From Tannerella sp. (GTDB lineage Bacteria > Bacteroidota > Bacteroidia > Bacteroidales > Tannerellaceae): a DNA stretch of 15,609 bases. Positions 15,501-15,609 of this stretch are shown one piece after another. The notes beneath the pieces are model-generated. The model had not been told where the DNA came from. It did no database searches and saw only the letters and a list, made by a program, of their open reading frames with translations. The stretch's first letter is position 1, and every line of letters begins with the position of its first letter. Position numbers and translations under genes: made by a program. Location: NCBI GenBank assembly GCA_031263835.1, contig JAISEZ010000042.1, forward strand, positions 1 to 15,609, in the 5' to 3' direction.

Positions 15501-15573
15501 AGAAATTCCACGGTCTCTTCCTTTTTGCACCGGAAGACCGTGCATTGCAATAAATAAAAGCTTTCAAGTTCAT
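12520..15573 (-). CDS. SusC/RagA-family TonB-dependent outer-membrane transporter
   Basis: A TonB-dependent barrel that imports oligosaccharides captured by its SusD partner. 1017 residues. The N-terminus has an unusually long basic lead, then a hydrophobic stretch (FFILLLLASVFSTVAAA, 24-40) as signal peptide. A carboxypeptidase-regulatory-like domain follows (about 63-131, GYVYDETGEPVPGASV), then the TonB-box region EEVVVIGYG (138-146), the plug (about 150-265, with ILQGKAAGVNI and LWVVDGVIGG), and the barrel ending in RFDF with the usual C-terminal Phe. No STN domain precedes it, so control by an ECF-sigma/FecR-type relay through this protein is unlikely. First in the operon; only 36 AT-rich bases upstream are present and I cannot assign a promoter there. 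GC changes sharply near residue 271. Confidence 0.95.
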   Translation of the reverse strand: MNLKAFIYCNARSSGAKRKRPWNFFILLLLASVFSTVAAASGNAEEETGTSAVPSSETFQQNGIAGYVYDETGEPVPGASVAVKGTQTGTVTDGQGRFVLSVAAGTELEISFIGYVTQTVRAAAGMRVALQEDTKQIEEVVVIGYGTVRKSDLTGSLVSISSEKFKNLPQGGVTQILQGKAAGVNITSTRGAGNTNIRIRGITSLNKSSEPLWVVDGVIGGSVGNFYDIQSIEVLKDASSTAIYGSQGANGVILVTTRRGQEGNAKVTFDARYNWATMRKIPDLLSPYEYAKAYNDIVGGGSISDEDMAAYKAGTKGIDWIDLMTQTGFSQNYNLNISGGSKLTKYTLTAWGGDSRGQLITTTSRNYNFKATLDTEITPWFTVSSYVTGSTGNSHNGSGQNQFTDIIEFSPCMELQAPDGTYNLDPYGALGNSPYGELHARYWDDESHSFTGFADLRFRIMDGLTLSLQGLYSRNQSINRSFSSIKRYPNSPNEAYNRSDQNYRWRNINNLTYQKEFGDHRLTATGILETTKYEWSRLEGRGRDLSLEQVSYWNLASASTKDASNAYSGDQMVSTLGRLIYSYRGKYVFTGTFRADAPSQFKNDYKWGYFPSGGLAWNIAEESFINKDIFQQLKFRATMGSTGNHGVGPYATLAALTQDNAVYGLNEQFPGFWLNKFVNPDIHWEKTVQYDLGADISVLDQRLNLTVDWFRKNTTDLLFEKNLPLYNGGGKIWTNQGAVDNTGWEFTFNGYPLRRQDMIWESTLTATYTKNTIKDLAGETRIIPDATRGGLLGGGLFAMEPGMPVGSFYLFDWVGFDDNGANLYRKADGSTTINPNDNDRIVTGNPTPEWIFGWNNQFNYKNWDLNLFFRATGKYNRLNLSRYVESCKVGASRFISSREAYYLSWDRVADKSHAEFPSLSNPDNKYYGASTQWLENAAFLRLQNLTLGYKIPKSSTGIADIHLSISADNLFVLSKYKGMDPETVSEINETYRDTTFGLDNGSFPVPRSYTFILRFDF

Positions 15574-15609
15574 CTGACAATAAATTTAATTTGATGATAA
15601 AATAAGGTT

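Overview
The window comes from a member of the Bacteroidota, most likely order Bacteroidales. It carries an adjacent SusC/SusD pair with a lipoprotein partner, a protein with a Bacteroides-type HU-like N-terminus plus DUF4469, TAnnTTTG-like -7 boxes, and no obvious Shine-Dalgarno sequences. Background GC looks high for the order: about 60% in a sampled gltB block. I cannot name the genus. All six complete genes lie on the minus strand, so transcription runs from high to low coordinates.

Right part (9.7-15.6 kb): a compact operon, susC (12520-15573), susD (10831-12492) and a LamG/Big_2 lipoprotein (9789-10826), with gaps of 27 and 4 bases and a clean intrinsic terminator at 9732-9764. This is the outer-membrane glycan-uptake core of a polysaccharide-utilisation locus. 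No glycan-degrading enzyme is visible, so the substrate is unknown. Within susC, GC falls from about 58% to about 44% where the plug domain meets the barrel.

Middle part (8.2-9.7 kb): one gene (8648-9355) for an HU-like/DUF4469 protein, embedded in repeats. An octamer-based element occurs twice on one side (8290-8434) and once inverted on the other (9639-9700). A 23-bp palindromic tandem array ending in a 14-bp perfect hairpin lies just past its stop. A -7-like box with two 9-bp direct repeats lies upstream.

Left part (1-8.2 kb): a nitrogen-assimilation cluster, gltB (3643-8160), gltD (1887-3341) and asnB (185-1855). GltBD makes glutamate from glutamine and 2-oxoglutarate; AsnB moves the glutamine amide to aspartate. 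Each of the three stop codons is within 0-13 bases of a heptamer repeat array (consensus about AWYYAYT on one strand), and the gltB-gltD spacer holds a 156-bp element bounded by a near-perfect 26-bp inverted repeat. A short plus-strand reading frame at 3-80 is probably the end of a convergent gene.

I found no convincing new enzyme system. The most unusual content is intergenic: four distinct short-unit repeat families fill nearly every gap in the left and middle parts and are absent from the sus operon.
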